A stretch of DNA of 64,000 nucleotides, from the NCBI GenBank assembly GCA_964442745.1, contig CAYUAI010000002.1, positions 105,339-169,338 of the forward strand, in the 5' to 3' direction. The stretch's first letter is position 1; each line of letters opens with the position of its first letter. The position numbers were made by a program, and so were the translations under genes. Of this stretch, positions 9,104-17,825 are shown in pieces. The stretch is from CAYUAI01 sp964442745. GTDB taxonomy: Bacteria > Pseudomonadota > Gammaproteobacteria > S012-40. The notes under the pieces were generated by a model. It saw nothing but the letters and a program-made list of their open reading frames with translations. It made no database searches and was not told where the DNA came from.

Positions 9104-9115
9104 ATCCAACGCTTT

Positions 9116-9703
9116 TTACTCGCTCGGCGTAATATCCCGCACTAAACGGACAAATGGCTCTCTTCTTAGCAGCGGTACCGTTCCCTCAGTGCCATTGTTG
9201 AAATTCACCACCCAAATTTCATTGCCACTGGCTGGTGTACTGGTCCAAAACTGACCCATATTGCCCCCTGGAAAAAGTTCCTCATTCATCGCAGGATTGA
9301 TACAACGACGCTCTACGATTGAAGACAACTCTTTAATATTAGGCAACCGCCATCCTGAATATAACTGCATCGGCTCATCTAAGCTAACCGCATTAATATT
9401 CAAGGCTTCTTTCCAAGTAAACAGGTTGAAGCTTGTTAGATTCCCACAGCGATTAATCCCAGCCTCCCAATCCACCTTAAAATAATCAATACCCTCCACT
9501 CGCTCAAGCTTAAGCGGACATCTCGTCCACATCAAATGAGTGCCGCGATCAGTAATGACAGGGGCATCATCGTGTATCACAAATCGCTCCGTCGGTGTCG
9601 TCTGAGCAATAGGCGCTTCGATATTTTCGCAGACACCCGCCAACACGGGAGACATGGTGACAACACTAATGCAACAGGCAATTATTATTTTATTTTTTAG
9701 CAT
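9116..9703 (-). CDS. exported DUF1566 (Lcl C-terminal-like) protein
   Basis: A 195-residue protein of unknown function. Residues 1-22 form a signal peptide ending PVLAG, so it is exported. The rest is a DUF1566 domain, recognised by GWRLPNIKELSSIVE, then FWTSTP, WVVNFNNG and FVRLVRD, in the order seen in this family. Cysteines near residues 25, 62, 86 and 133 could form disulfides in the periplasm. The gene starts 8 bases after the stop of the Calx-beta lipoprotein gene, which carries the same domain, so the two are almost certainly co-transcribed. DUF1566 is often found in surface or adhesin-like proteins, but no role can be assigned here. Confidence 0.8.
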   Translation of the reverse strand: MLKNKIIIACCISVVTMSPVLAGVCENIEAPIAQTTPTERFVIHDDAPVITDRGTHLMWTRCPLKLERVEGIDYFKVDWEAGINRCGNLTSFNLFTWKEALNINAVSLDEPMQLYSGWRLPNIKELSSIVERRCINPAMNEELFPGGNMGQFWTSTPASGNEIWVVNFNNGTEGTVPLLRREPFVRLVRDITPSE

Positions 9704-9711
9704 ATTTCAAC

Positions 9712-11505
9712 TCACTCCGCCGATCCAGTCAGTGTATCATTAACCAGGCGTGCGGCCGCTTTTTTTGATGCATTTTTCGCAGCTTCCCCCAATGAAGGTT
9801 GACTTAAATATTTCATAGTGAGTGCTTTTTTAGGATCCGCCGCCGAGGGTGTAGAAGACCAAATACTCAGCCCTTGTGTCTCATTCTTAAAAAATCGCGT
9901 ATCATAGGCGAATTTGCCCATCCCTGTCGTGCTATGTCGACCATAATCCCCAATACTTCTTAAGTCCTCAATGGTTGGCATTCGCCAACCCGCCATCCCG
10001 CACAAATTAAGCATATTAATCTCCGCGGTATAATACAGAATATTGCATGTCTCACTTATCAGCATGCAATCTTCACTGCCTCGTTCACCGATGTCACCGC
10101 CATTAATCGTTGAATCAGGCTCATACCAATAAAAGTACTTGCCAGCCGCCTGTAGCCCCGCATTGCCCTTTTCTTTTATTTCCCATACCAGCTGAGTCAT
10201 ATTATCTTTAACGCAACGTACTTTGTAGGTCAAATCCAGCGGATTACCCTGCTCATCCAGCTCAACCTCATTACCTTCCATATCTAATGGATGACCCAGT
10301 TCATTTACTGTGACCTCATTACCCTCCATGTTCAATGCGGTAAAATCAAAACCAAATTTGCCGCTCCCTACTTTTAGCAAGCCCCCCTCTTGTTGACTTA
10401 GAGCATCTCTCCCAACATCAGCATCTTGCAAAGGAAACTCCACCGCCGGTTTATTATTAACAACAATACGCCCCGAGTCATCAGCAAAACCACTGGCTCC
10501 GGTATCATTCAGCGATCGAAAAGTTGTAATATCGACTTGATCGTTACTCGCAATTTTCATTACCACATCACGATAATCCAACCCGACCACCGCATGCGCA
10601 TTTTCTGAGATTAAAATAACCTGAATGGTTTCTTCATTTTCTTTTCTGCCATCATCAATCACGCGGACGACAAACTCTCGCTCCAATTGGCCCGCCGGGA
10701 TAGAAAATTCACTACCGACTGAAACTCGATTACTGCCTAAATCAGCCGCATCATATTTATGATCAAAGAGGATAAAGTCACCCCGAAAAGTCGCAATATC
10801 CACTGCATTAGGGCTACCATAGGCAAATTTCAACAATGCATCCACATCACTTTTTTCAGACAGTTTTACCGCAAAACGACGGACGGGCTGTTCAGACTCA
10901 TTCAGTGTATTGATTCCATCATCCAGCATCATAATCGTCGCTTGAGGGGCGGAATCATCATTTACAATCGTGCCTAAACCACCCCGGAGCACAATCTCTG
11001 GCCCGTTTGAGTTAGACAATGTCACTGCAAAATTTTCATCCATTTCGTACAACTCATCACCGATCACATCGACAATAATCGTTTTTGCTGTCTCTTGTGA
11101 ATTGAAGGTAAGCGTGCCTTTCACCAACGCTGCCACATCACTATCACCCACCAGGTTAATTTCAGCCGGATCAATATCCACCACTACCCCCTTTTCCTCG
11201 GACTCGCGGATGATCTGCTCCACTTGCGCCATGGAACGGATGAATTCATAATCCACAGTAACGACGCCATCCTGCGCGGGACTCAATCTTACCGTAAATG
11301 ACGCGGGTTTAATCTCCCCAGCCCCCCCCTCTGGAACACTCACCGATTCAATCCACAGACCTTGCTCTCCTGATGGCGACGCGCCAGGGTCTTTTGCGCA
11401 GGCTAATAGCATGACACAATAGAAAACCATAAAAAAAATACGACAAACTGTCGAAAAAGATGTTACATTCGATGCTGCGAGCCTTTTTATCAACACACTG
11501 CCCAC
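9712..11505 (-). CDS. Calx-beta / DUF1566 lipoprotein
   Basis: A 597-residue exported protein. Residues 21-36 are a hydrophobic segment ending in the lipobox LLAC, so Cys36 should be lipidated. Two Calx-beta-like beta-sandwich repeats follow, at roughly 55-185 (DELYEMDENFAVTLSN, then GTIVNDD) and 190-325 (GRKENEETIQVILIS). These folds usually bind calcium and build rod-like surface proteins. A short internal duplication of MEGNEV-x-V/L-x-E-x-G-x-PLD lies near 395-425. The C-terminus has a DUF1566 domain (GWRMPTIEDLRSIGDYG, IWSSTPS, AARLVND). The start is uncertain: GTG at 11505 or nearby GTG/TTG codons. The ATG at 11430 would leave too short a signal peptide. It is first in a two-gene operon. 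Confidence 0.78.
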   Translation of the reverse strand: MGSVLIKRLAASNVTSFSTVCRIFFMVFYCVMLLACAKDPGASPSGEQGLWIESVSVPEGGAGEIKPASFTVRLSPAQDGVVTVDYEFIRSMAQVEQIIRESEEKGVVVDIDPAEINLVGDSDVAALVKGTLTFNSQETAKTIIVDVIGDELYEMDENFAVTLSNSNGPEIVLRGGLGTIVNDDSAPQATIMMLDDGINTLNESEQPVRRFAVKLSEKSDVDALLKFAYGSPNAVDIATFRGDFILFDHKYDAADLGSNRVSVGSEFSIPAGQLEREFVVRVIDDGRKENEETIQVILISENAHAVVGLDYRDVVMKIASNDQVDITTFRSLNDTGASGFADDSGRIVVNNKPAVEFPLQDADVGRDALSQQEGGLLKVGSGKFGFDFTALNMEGNEVTVNELGHPLDMEGNEVELDEQGNPLDLTYKVRCVKDNMTQLVWEIKEKGNAGLQAAGKYFYWYEPDSTINGGDIGERGSEDCMLISETCNILYYTAEINMLNLCGMAGWRMPTIEDLRSIGDYGRHSTTGMGKFAYDTRFFKNETQGLSIWSSTPSAADPKKALTMKYLSQPSLGEAAKNASKKAAARLVNDTLTGSAE

Positions 11506-11816
11506 CCTATCCGTTATTATTATGTACTGAAATGTACTGAAAAAAAGAAAATCATGACGCCCGAAGGAAAGATACCACAGTCCTTTAGCCTCTTAAACTT
11601 TAACCATTCCATTGCGGCTTCCAACGGTTATCACTCTGATTTTCATCAAAGTTACATTATTTTCTTAGTGATTCTACTTGTCGATGTTATCATTGAATAA
11701 ATTACCAAGCAAAATCACTCCTACCCATAAATAGGACATATTGCTTAAATACAACCTATCACAAACTTTTTGCCATAATCAATGTTATTAGCCCATATTG
11801 ACATGAATCCTATCCC
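11506..11816. other. divergent promoter region of the Calx-beta gene and bioA
   Basis: No gene. The 10-base unit ATGTACTGAA is repeated in tandem at 11522-11531 and 11532-11541, just upstream of the minus-strand lipoprotein gene, and may be a regulator site. A CATAAT hexamer near 11775 could be the bioA -10 element. I found no BirA operator of the enterobacterial type. Confidence 0.4.
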
Positions 11817-13172
11817 ATGAAAACCCAAACGAATAGCGAGCTATTATCCAGAGACCTTAGCGTACTTTGGCACCCTTGCACGCAAATGAAAGATCACGAA
11901 CGCTTGCCGCTAATCCCAATTCGGCGCGGACAAGGCGTCTGGCTTGAAGATTTTAACGGAAAACGTTATTTAGATGCCATCAGTTCTTGGTGGGTTAATC
12001 TGTTTGGCCACGCCAACCCAACCATTAATCATGCACTCAAATTACAATTGGATGAATTAGAGCATGTCCTACTCGCCGGATTCTCTCACGCACCGGCCGT
12101 TGAGTTAGCCGAACGCCTCACTCAACTGGCACCACCTGGATTAACCCGTTGTTTTTACGCCGATAATGGTTCATCGGCTGTCGAAGTCGCCATAAAAATG
12201 AGCTATCACTATTGGCATAATACGGGCTTCTCATCAAAAACCAAATTTGTCACATTAAGCAACAGCTATCACGGGGAAACGCTCGGGGCACTGGCCTTAG
12301 GTGATGTATCGCTCTATAAAGCGATCTACAAACCCTTATTGATGCAAACGCTCACTGTTACCAGCCCAGACTGCTACCATAGAGAGGCTAATGTTTCTTG
12401 GCAAAACCACTCTCAACAAATGTTTTCCGAGATGGAGGCAACCCTAGCAAAGCATGCCGATGAAGTATGCGCCGTGGTCGTTGAGCCGCTGGTACAATGC
12501 GCGGGCTCAATGCGCATGTATCATCCCATTTACCTCAGCCTGTTAAGGCAAGCCTGCGACAAGTATCAGGTGCATCTGATTGCGGATGAAATTGCGGTTG
12601 GCTTTGGACGAACCGGGACTTTATTTGCCTCTGAGCAAAGCCAAATAACCCCCGATTTTCTCTGTTTATCCAAAGGCCTCACCGGCGGTTATCTGCCACT
12701 ATCCGCTGTCTTAACGACAGAGCAAATCTATCAGGCTTTTTATGATGACTATGAAAACCTCACCGCGTTTCTCCACTCCCATAGCTACACCGGCAATCCA
12801 CTGGGTTGCCGAGCAGCACTTGCCACCTTAGATATTTTCAAACAAGACAATATTATCCAAAAAAATATCGCGCTGGCCGATTATATTCGTCAAGCTTGCC
12901 AACCGCTCACCGAGCACCCTCACGTGGCAGAAGTCCGCCAGACCGGCATGATTACGGCCGTGGAAATAGTTAAAGATAGAACAAAAAAAATTGAATTTGA
13001 TTGGCGTGAACGACGGGGTTTGAAGATCTATGAATACGCACTTGAACAAGGTGTATTATTGCGGCCATTGGGCAATGTGATTTATTTCATGCCTCCCTAT
13101 GTCATCGAAAAGCATGAAATAGACCTGATGGTTAAAACCGCCCTAGAAGGCATTAACATTGCCACCCGCTAA
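11817..13172 (+). CDS. bioA: adenosylmethionine-8-amino-7-oxononanoate aminotransferase
   Basis: PLP-dependent aminotransferase of biotin synthesis. It converts KAPA to DAPA using S-adenosylmethionine as amino donor. The 451 residues include LWHPCTQMKDHERLPLIPI near the N-terminus, SSWWVNLFGHANP, the PLP-site DEIAVGFGRTG and the Schiff-base lysine in LSKGLTGGYLPLSAV. All are diagnostic for BioA over related class III aminotransferases. The ATG has no obvious Shine-Dalgarno sequence. It stands alone here, with no other bio genes, and ends at a bidirectional terminator shared with the converging ggt. It needs the SAM made by the nearby metK product and supplies biotin for AccB. Confidence 0.95.
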   Translation: MKTQTNSELLSRDLSVLWHPCTQMKDHERLPLIPIRRGQGVWLEDFNGKRYLDAISSWWVNLFGHANPTINHALKLQLDELEHVLLAGFSHAPAVELAERLTQLAPPGLTRCFYADNGSSAVEVAIKMSYHYWHNTGFSSKTKFVTLSNSYHGETLGALALGDVSLYKAIYKPLLMQTLTVTSPDCYHREANVSWQNHSQQMFSEMEATLAKHADEVCAVVVEPLVQCAGSMRMYHPIYLSLLRQACDKYQVHLIADEIAVGFGRTGTLFASEQSQITPDFLCLSKGLTGGYLPLSAVLTTEQIYQAFYDDYENLTAFLHSHSYTGNPLGCRAALATLDIFKQDNIIQKNIALADYIRQACQPLTEHPHVAEVRQTGMITAVEIVKDRTKKIEFDWRERRGLKIYEYALEQGVLLRPLGNVIYFMPPYVIEKHEIDLMVKTALEGINIATR

Positions 13173-13199
13173 AGCCTCAGCAGCACCACTGAGGCTTTA
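13170..13199. terminator. bidirectional terminator between bioA and ggt
   Basis: TAAAGCCTCAG at 13170-13180 pairs perfectly with CTGAGGCTTTA at 13189-13199 around an 8-base loop. The stem begins at the bioA stop codon and ends 6 bases before the ggt stop codon. Its A-flanked 5' arm and T-flanked 3' arm suit termination from both converging genes. Confidence 0.8.
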
Positions 13200-13205
13200 G
13201 CCTCA

Positions 13206-14945
13206 CTATTTCTGAGCAAACATCGTGGATTTAACAAGCGCTTTACCGACACCCCGCGGATCAGAGGCCGACAATACCTCGCCTTCATTCACTCGCCAAA
13301 GAATCGCCTGCATATTACCGTATGGCCAGCGTGTCACCTTCAACGCATGGCCAAGCCCCTGCAGTCCCTGGATTTGCTCAGCGGATAATGCGCCTTCTTC
13401 GTATTCAATCACATCCGGCAAATATTGATGGTGGTAACGGCCTAATGATACCCAGGCGTCCGGACCATGTCCTTTCGCGTAATCCAAAATCCCTAACAAA
13501 ACCATCGTAATAATCCGGCTGCCACCTGGCGTTCCTAAAATGGCAATCCCCTTTTCACTTTCCAAAAACGTTGGGGACATACTCGACAATGGACGCTTGC
13601 CCGGCACAATCGCATTGGCTTCTGCGCCGACTAAACCATAGGCATTGGGCAAGCCTGGTTTTGACGAGAAATCATCCATTTCGTCATTGAGCAACACCCC
13701 AGTCCCTTGCGCAACAAAACCGGACCCAAACGGATAGTTAACGGTGACCGTCGCCGCCACTCGGTTGCCTTCATAGTCTAAGATGGAAAAATGTGTGGTA
13801 TGTGGACCTTCCGCCTCGGGTTCGATACCCGGCAATAATTCGCTCGGCAGTGCCCGATCATGGCGGATACTCGCCCGTAAACCCGCCGCATAATCGGCAT
13901 TGGTTAAACGCTCAATGGGCACGTCCACAAAATCCGCATCCCCCAAATAAACCGCACGATCTCGATAAGCCCGGCGCATCGCTTCGACCACCAAATGGGA
14001 TTGCTCAACCGACGGCAATGCCGATAAATCATAGCCGCTTAAAATATTCAGCATGGTCAGCAAAGCTACGCCTCCGGAAGACGGGGGCGGCACTGAAATG
14101 ATCTTTATATCACCATAATACCCCACGATTGGCCGCCGTTCTACCAGCCGATAATTTTTCAAATCATCCAGCGTCCAGATACCTCCGGCTTCTTTGGTGG
14201 CCTGCACTAATCGCTCAGCAATCGCTCCCGCATAAAAACCCGCCGCGCCATGGAGACTTATCGCCTGCAGTGTCTTCGCCAAATCGGTTTGTATAATGCG
14301 ATGACTGGTGGCCGGCACCTCACCATTGAATAAAAAAAGCTGGGCACTGCTTGGCCAACGATTTAACACCGCTTTACGAAAGTTCGCTAGCTGCTGATAA
14401 CGCTCATCCACTTGAAAGCCTTGCTTCGCTAAACGAATGGCAGGGGCCAAACTCACTGTCAGCGGTAAGCGACCATATTTTTTGGACAGATAGACAATAG
14501 CGGCGGGTACCCCAGGTATGCCCGCGGATAAAGGACCATCCATCGACAAACCCGCTATCACGTGACCGGCTTGATCGAGATACATATCGCGAGTACTCGC
14601 ACCCGGCGCGGTCTCTCGCCCGTCAATCATGGTATTGAAATTATCAGCCGCTCGGTGCAATAACCAAAAACCACCCCCACCTAAACCCGAGCTGTAAGGC
14701 TCCACCACCGCCAGCGCCGCCGTGACGGCCACCGCCGCATCAAAAGCATTGCCACCCGCCTCTAGAATTTCAACCCCCGCCTCAGTGGCCAACGGATGAG
14801 CCGTTGCAATCGCCGCCGCCGGCGGTTTATTAGAGGCCAACCCTATGACACTAAAAAAAGAAAGTACAACACCAACAAAACCTACTCGCATTTGTCGTCT
14901 CACAGCCACCTCTAACGATTCATGTTTTGACATTAAATAAACCAT
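13206..14945 (-). CDS. ggt: gamma-glutamyltranspeptidase precursor
   Basis: Periplasmic enzyme that cleaves or transfers the gamma-glutamyl group of glutathione. It is an Ntn hydrolase that cuts itself into two subunits. A hydrophobic signal segment (VGFVGVVLSFFSVIGLA) is at residues 21-37. The sequence GGNAFDAAVAVTAALAVVEP follows. The autocleavage site is TTHFSILD, giving Thr383 as the likely nucleophile, and the small-subunit motifs NDEMDDFS and PLSSMSPT are intact. Total length is close to the 580 of E. coli. The start is uncertain: 14945, 14933 (MSKHES) or a GTG/ATG near 14890-14903, which has AGAGG upstream and would leave a more compact signal peptide. It converges on bioA. Confidence 0.95.
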   Translation of the reverse strand: MVYLMSKHESLEVAVRRQMRVGFVGVVLSFFSVIGLASNKPPAAAIATAHPLATEAGVEILEAGGNAFDAAVAVTAALAVVEPYSSGLGGGGFWLLHRAADNFNTMIDGRETAPGASTRDMYLDQAGHVIAGLSMDGPLSAGIPGVPAAIVYLSKKYGRLPLTVSLAPAIRLAKQGFQVDERYQQLANFRKAVLNRWPSSAQLFLFNGEVPATSHRIIQTDLAKTLQAISLHGAAGFYAGAIAERLVQATKEAGGIWTLDDLKNYRLVERRPIVGYYGDIKIISVPPPSSGGVALLTMLNILSGYDLSALPSVEQSHLVVEAMRRAYRDRAVYLGDADFVDVPIERLTNADYAAGLRASIRHDRALPSELLPGIEPEAEGPHTTHFSILDYEGNRVAATVTVNYPFGSGFVAQGTGVLLNDEMDDFSSKPGLPNAYGLVGAEANAIVPGKRPLSSMSPTFLESEKGIAILGTPGGSRIITMVLLGILDYAKGHGPDAWVSLGRYHHQYLPDVIEYEEGALSAEQIQGLQGLGHALKVTRWPYGNMQAILWRVNEGEVLSASDPRGVGKALVKSTMFAQK

Positions 14946-15038
14946 TTGCCGCCGCTATCTCGGAACTTGAATGATCGATCAGGAGCAATAACCAGCGGCT
15001 CGATAAATATCGATTTAGCTCCATGAATACTCGATCTA

Positions 15039-15293
15039 TTACGCCGTCTTACTGACAAGCTTATGGTATTTTTGCAATAATGTCTCATTGCTTTCTTCGC
15101 AATCCGGATTTTTCGGAATGCAATCCACAGGACACACATCCACACATTGCGGTGTATCATAGTGACCCACACATTCGGTACAAAGATTCAAATCGATTTC
15201 GTAGATTTCATCGCCTTGTGAAATCGCCGCATTAGGACATTCAGGCTCACAAACGTCACAATTGATACATTCATCAGTAATCATTAAAGCCAT
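15039..15293 (-). CDS. YfhL-like 2[4Fe-4S] ferredoxin
   Basis: An 84-residue cytoplasmic electron carrier. The first cluster motif is CINCDVCEPECP at residues 9-20, and the second is CTECVGHYDTPQCVDVCP around residues 38-55. The widened spacing between the second and third cysteines of the second cluster is characteristic of the YfhL/Alvin ferredoxin group. The start ATG at 15293 gives MALMITDECINC, as usual for this family. It is commonly encoded next to coaD in gammaproteobacteria, as here (coaD ends 122 bases upstream on the same strand). The redox partner is not known from the sequence. Confidence 0.93.
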   Translation of the reverse strand: MALMITDECINCDVCEPECPNAAISQGDEIYEIDLNLCTECVGHYDTPQCVDVCPVDCIPKNPDCEESNETLLQKYHKLVSKTA

Positions 15294-15414
15294 ACCAACA
15301 CACCTTCGTCTTCATTCGTTAAACAATTCATCATATCGCTGCCCAAAAATGATTCAAGGTAATCGAATAAATCCCGTTTCATTTATTAAAATATTGAGCA
15401 TAACACATTAAATT

Positions 15415-15903
15415 TTAACGTAATCTCCGATTTAGTTCAGCCACAACTTTCTCGTGGACAAAAGCAGAAACATCGCCCCCTAAGGCCGCAATCTCTCGCA
15501 CCAAGCTGGACGAAATATAAGCATATTGCTCCGCAGGCGTCATAAAAACCGTTTCCACATCAGGGTCTAAGCGGCGATTCATGGCCGCTAACTGGAACTC
15601 ATATTCAAAATCAGAGACAGCACGCAAACCACGTAAAATGACCTGGGCCGAACACGACTTAACAAAATCAACCAATAGGGTATCGAATCCAATAATTTCA
15701 ACTTTTTTATTATCACCAAGCGCGATATGAGCCAATGCCACACGCTCTTCCAATGTAAATGTTGGTTTTTTCCCCGGATTGGAAGCCACTGCCACAATCA
15801 CTCGATCGAACAATCGACAGGCCCGATGAATCAAATCAACATGCCCATTCGTCACTGGGTCAAATGTGCCAGGATAAACGGCGGTTACTTTTAATGATTT
15901 CAT
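15415..15903 (-). CDS. coaD: phosphopantetheine adenylyltransferase
   Basis: Fourth step of coenzyme A synthesis: adenylates 4'-phosphopantetheine to dephospho-CoA. The open frame extends to 15981, but the start chosen is ATG at 15903. AGGA lies 6 bases before it, and the longer versions would overlap rsmD. This gives 162 residues, as in E. coli (159). The nucleotidyltransferase motif YPGTFDPVTNGHVDL is at the N-terminus, FTLEERVALA follows, then ILRGLRAVSDFEYEFQLA, and the ISSSLVREIA motif near the C-terminus. It follows rsmD after 25 bases, a conserved pair in proteobacteria. Confidence 0.96.
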   Translation of the reverse strand: MKSLKVTAVYPGTFDPVTNGHVDLIHRACRLFDRVIVAVASNPGKKPTFTLEERVALAHIALGDNKKVEIIGFDTLLVDFVKSCSAQVILRGLRAVSDFEYEFQLAAMNRRLDPDVETVFMTPAEQYAYISSSLVREIAALGGDVSAFVHEKVVAELNRRLR

Positions 15904-15928
15904 TGCCATTCCTAATGCATACTGAGTA

Positions 15929-16543
15929 TCACAACTCACCACCATCCGTGACGCTAGCCTGTTGTAATAACCCATAGCCAACTTGCCCAGCTTGTTTTTG
16001 TTTGCTTAGCACCCAGTCAGCGGAAAATATATTGACCGCCAAAGGATGTTCTGCTTCCACATACACCAAACCATGCTTGGCTAAAATTGGGTTATTTTCT
16101 AACAAGGGAAATAATTTCGCAAAAAAATTTTGCCGAAACGGCGGGTCTAGAAATACAATGTCATAAGCTTGGCCATGGTATTGCTTTAAAAAATCCAATG
16201 CATCCTGTACCAATAACTCACTATTTACCGTCCCCAGCACGCGGATATTTTGCGCAAGCTGGCGGGCAACATTCGCCGCTTGTTCCACAAAGGTAACATG
16301 TTGCGCGCCACGCGATAATGCCTCAAACCCGAGAGCACCACTACCCGCGAATAAATCCAAACACCGCGCACCAACAATTGGATTAGCTAACCAATTAAAC
16401 AGCGTTTCTCTCACTCGATCAGTACTTGGCCGCAGCTGTGGCGCCGACGGAAACATTAATCGCCTCCCCCGCCAGCAACCACCGATAATCCGATAACTGT
16501 TCGGTAGACCGCGTCGATTATTTTTCGTCCGAGCCACCCACAA
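15929..16543 (-). CDS. rsmD: 16S rRNA (guanine(966)-N2)-methyltransferase
   Basis: Methylates G966 of 16S rRNA in the 30S subunit using SAM. About 204 residues. It starts at TTG 16543 or, equally possible, GTG 16537; both overlap the end of the upstream M16 peptidase gene, so translation is probably coupled. SAM-binding motif DLFAGSGALGFEALSRG is near residues 64-80 and the catalytic motif FLDPPF near residue 130. The N-terminal RIIGGCWRGRRL and LRPSTDRVRETLFNWL are typical of RsmD. The order M16-M16-rsmD-coaD is one transcription unit on the minus strand. Confidence 0.94.
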   Translation of the reverse strand: MWVARTKNNRRGLPNSYRIIGGCWRGRRLMFPSAPQLRPSTDRVRETLFNWLANPIVGARCLDLFAGSGALGFEALSRGAQHVTFVEQAANVARQLAQNIRVLGTVNSELLVQDALDFLKQYHGQAYDIVFLDPPFRQNFFAKLFPLLENNPILAKHGLVYVEAEHPLAVNIFSADWVLSKQKQAGQVGYGLLQQASVTDGGEL

Positions 16544-17825
16544 TCACCGTCACCATCGCCGCCGAATTGATCCGCCGCTGGAAGGCTTGCTTTATCTGTT
16601 CTTTGGTCACTGTATTAATCGCATCAATAAATCGATCTAAGTAATCCAAGGGAAGATGATAGAACCCAATCATTGATAAATAATTTACAATTTTTTTATT
16701 ACTATCAATACGAAGCGCAAATCCACCGGTTAAATTCTGCTTGGCAGCGGTCAATTGTTGCTCTGTCGGGCCATTTTTCACAAAATCCTGCAAGACTTGC
16801 TTCATGACCTGCAACGCTTGCTGGGTTTGATCATTACGGGTCTGCAAACCCATCACAAAAGGACCTTGCGCTCGCATGGGTGAAAAGTAACTGTACGAGC
16901 TATACGAAAGCCCTCGCTTTTCTCTAATTTCTTCACTCAAAATCGACACCAAACCACTGCCACCCAGCACATGATTCCCCAAATATAGTGAAAAATAATC
17001 AGGGTCACTCCGAGACAACCCTGGCTGGCCCATCAAAAGATGCGTTTGTGTGGAAGGAAAATCCACGGTCACCTCTTTCGCTTTGGTTAATACGGAGACA
17101 CTCGCGAGTGGCTCGGCAGGCTGCCCCTTCGGCAAATCACCCAATATCTGCTTAACCAAAGTTTCTGCTTGGGCACGTTCCACATTGCCGACAATCGCCA
17201 CTGTTGCGTTGCTCCCCACCAGATAGCGCTCATAAAATTTTCGGAGATCAGTGGTCGTTAATAATTCAATACTCTGCGCACTGCCCAATGGATCGTGCGC
17301 ATAAGGATGATCGCCATAAATTTCTTGGTAAAAAACGTTGTCAGCCACATTGTCCGGTGATTGTTTTTTTTGCTCCAAGGCCACCAACAAACGTTTGCGT
17401 TCACGCTCAAAGGGCGCTTGGGGAAACGAGGGTTCATTTAACAACTTAGCAAACACCTCTACCGCCACCTCTAAAAGCTTAGGGTTTACCAAACTACGCA
17501 AAGAAAAAATCGACATATCCCGCATGGAATTATTGCCAAACACCGCGCCAACCCCTTCAAATCGCTCAGCGATCATATTGGCATCCCAATCCCCGGCGCC
17601 TTCAGACATTATGCCATTAGTCAACAGGGCTAAGCCACCCTTATCCCCTTCGCGAGCGGCGCCAGCATCAAAGACCAGCCGAATATCAATAATAGGAATT
17701 TCTGGTGACGCAACAAAATAGACCCGGACACCATTGTCAGTGGTCCAGTTTTGAATCTTCGGTACGGCCCATAGCGAATGGGTCGCAAACAACAAGATAA
17801 CAACCAATAAGCCTTTAACGCCCAT
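16518..17825 (-). CDS. M16 family peptidase-like protein, zinc site lost
   Basis: A 435-residue exported protein related to pitrilysin/PqqL peptidases. ATG at 17825 is preceded by a perfect AGGAGG and overlaps the upstream gene by 11 bases, so translation is coupled. The next upstream in-frame start is not needed. Residues 1-20 form a signal peptide ending SLWA. At the place where active members have HxxEH, this protein reads GGLALLTNGIM, so it cannot bind zinc in the normal way. The second half (RGLSYSSYSYF and the following region) matches the M16 C-terminal domain. Pairs of one active and one inactive subunit are known in M16 enzymes, so it likely partners the neighbouring gene product in the periplasm. 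Confidence 0.88.
   Translation of the reverse strand: MGVKGLLVVILLFATHSLWAVPKIQNWTTDNGVRVYFVASPEIPIIDIRLVFDAGAAREGDKGGLALLTNGIMSEGAGDWDANMIAERFEGVGAVFGNNSMRDMSIFSLRSLVNPKLLEVAVEVFAKLLNEPSFPQAPFERERKRLLVALEQKKQSPDNVADNVFYQEIYGDHPYAHDPLGSAQSIELLTTTDLRKFYERYLVGSNATVAIVGNVERAQAETLVKQILGDLPKGQPAEPLASVSVLTKAKEVTVDFPSTQTHLLMGQPGLSRSDPDYFSLYLGNHVLGGSGLVSILSEEIREKRGLSYSSYSYFSPMRAQGPFVMGLQTRNDQTQQALQVMKQVLQDFVKNGPTEQQLTAAKQNLTGGFALRIDSNKKIVNYLSMIGFYHLPLDYLDRFIDAINTVTKEQIKQAFQRRINSAAMVTVIVGGSDEK

Noticed and set aside
11700..11816. BirA operator upstream of bioA
   Set aside because: No TTGTAAACC-type inverted repeat could be found.
13795..13830. tRNA-like T-loop (GGTTCGATACC)
   Set aside because: Lies inside ggt coding sequence and has no acceptor or anticodon stem around it.
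14933..15172. 79-residue frame overlapping the ferredoxin
   Set aside because: It is a shadow of the ferredoxin gene in another frame; the ferredoxin frame has both cluster motifs.
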